In this document: one piece after another, positions 40,690 to 41,302 of the stretch
Layout: each line of letters opens with the position of its first letter
Position numbering within the stretch: position 1 is the stretch's first letter
Source of the DNA: Nemertoderma westbladi
Lineage: Eukaryota > Xenacoelomorpha > Nemertodermatida > Nemertodermatidae
Direction: 5' to 3'
Length of the DNA: 41,302 nucleotides
Assembly: GCA_032718475.1 (NCBI GenBank)
Contig: JAUCBJ010005331.1
Coordinates: 1-41,302, forward strand
The notes under the pieces: generated by a model
What the model was told of the DNA's origin: nothing
What the model saw: only the letters and a program-made list of their open reading frames with translations
Databases searched by the model: none
Position numbers and translations under genes: made by a program

Positions 40690-41302
40690 CATCCGGACAA
40701 TTCCGACCCGGACAATTCCGATTTCGGACAATTCCGAATCGGAATTGCCCGGGTCGGAATAGTCCGGGTCGGAATTGTCCGGGTCAGAATAGTCCGGGTC
40801 GGAATTGTCCGGGTCGGAATTGCCCGGGTCGGAATAGTCCGGGTCGGAATTGTCCGGGTCGGAATAGTCCGGGTCGGAATTGTCTGGGTCGGAATTGTCC
40901 GGGTCGGAATAGTCCGGGTCGGAATTGTCCGGGTCGGAATTGCCCGGGTCGGAATAGTCCGGGTCGGAATTGTCCGGGTCGGAATTGTCCGGGTCGGAAT
41001 TGCCCGGGTCGGAATAGTCCGGGTCGGAATTGCCCGGGTCGGAATAGTCCGGGTCGGAATAGTCCGGTCGGAATTGCCGGGTCGGAATAGTCCGGGTCGG
41101 AATTGCCCGGGTCGGAATAGTCCGGGTCGGAATTGTCCGGGTCGGAATAGTCCGGGTCGGAATTGTCTGGGTCGGAATTGTCCGGGTCGGAATAGTCCGG
41201 GTCGGAATTGTCCGGGTCGGAATTGCCCGGGTCGGAATAGTCCGGGTCGGAATTGTCCGGGTCGGAATAGTCCGGGTCGGAATTGTCCGGGTCGGAATTG
41301 CC
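40690..41302 (+). repeat. 15-bp satellite with an orientation switch, running off the window
   Basis: Unit CCGGGTCGGAATTGT and two variants (AATAGTCC, AATTGCCC). The first few units (40690-40740) are inverted relative to the rest. The switch lies at a palindrome around 40733-40748 (TTCCGAATCGGAA). A block of variant units containing TGTCTGGG recurs about 283 bp apart (40881 and 41164). The array continues past the end. Confidence 0.95.

Noticed and set aside
40659-41090. 143-codon frame of CPGRNSPGRN repeats
   Set aside because: The 15-bp satellite is a multiple of three, so any frame stays open. Not a collagen-like protein.

Overview
This is eukaryotic, AT-rich, repeat-dominated DNA. The mix of elements (RTE-like and CR1-like LINEs, a BEL/Pao LTR retrotransposon, several short terminal-inverted-repeat DNA elements, minisatellites and a TRIM-type RING/B-box gene) points to an animal, most likely a marine invertebrate. 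I cannot resolve the phylum from sequence alone. I see no intact host gene. The only recognisable host gene is a TRIM-family pseudogene, plus one possible zinc-binding exon.

Layout. 1-2690: an RTE-like LINE 3' end cut by a 1.17-kb TA-flanked DNA element, then a CR1-like LINE fragment. 2887-3279 (-): a possible zinc-binding exon. 3477-5233: clustered fold-back/MITE-like elements sharing GGTACAC-type termini and rich in GTTCTAGAAC palindromes. 6551-11999 (-): a TRIM pseudogene whose coiled-coil codons are split by a 2.8-kb DNA transposon (8312-11116, TIRs about 380-395 bp, probable 5-bp TSD TCTTA). 12562-31425: one BEL/Pao-like LTR element, 18.9 kb as it stands, with 1154-bp LTRs (TG...CA), TSD GTTGT and only four LTR-LTR differences. 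A 1.65-kb LINE (LINE-A) sits in the left LTR and a 2.64-kb antisense RTE-like LINE (LINE-B) in the 3' part of the internal region. 31503-33152: a second copy of that RTE-like family (LINE-C). 33161-35500: a 65-bp tandem array split by a 2.05-kb TIR element. 35928-41302: a long hairpin, a 20-bp minisatellite, a tRNA-like/SINE-like segment, a 62/124-bp satellite, a second 20-bp minisatellite and a 15-bp satellite that runs off the window.

The BEL/Pao element is the most interesting object. Its Gag (DUF1759-like), zinc knuckles, aspartic protease and integrase are recognisable, but reverse transcriptase and RNase H are missing between protease and integrase. Downstream of integrase it carries extra open frames with no resemblance to Env that I recognise: a 125-aa acidic protein, a protein of about 354 aa ending in three retroviral-type zinc knuckles (restored in frame when LINE-B and one TSD copy are removed), and a 232-aa protein with a very basic tail. 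The gap between the first two is packed with small perfect hairpins. The TRIM pseudogene and its transposon form a second clear story, because removing the element and one TSD copy restores the reading frame exactly.

Nothing here was checked against a database. Family names come from motif recognition, and the frameshifts seen in several elements could be real decay or assembly indels.
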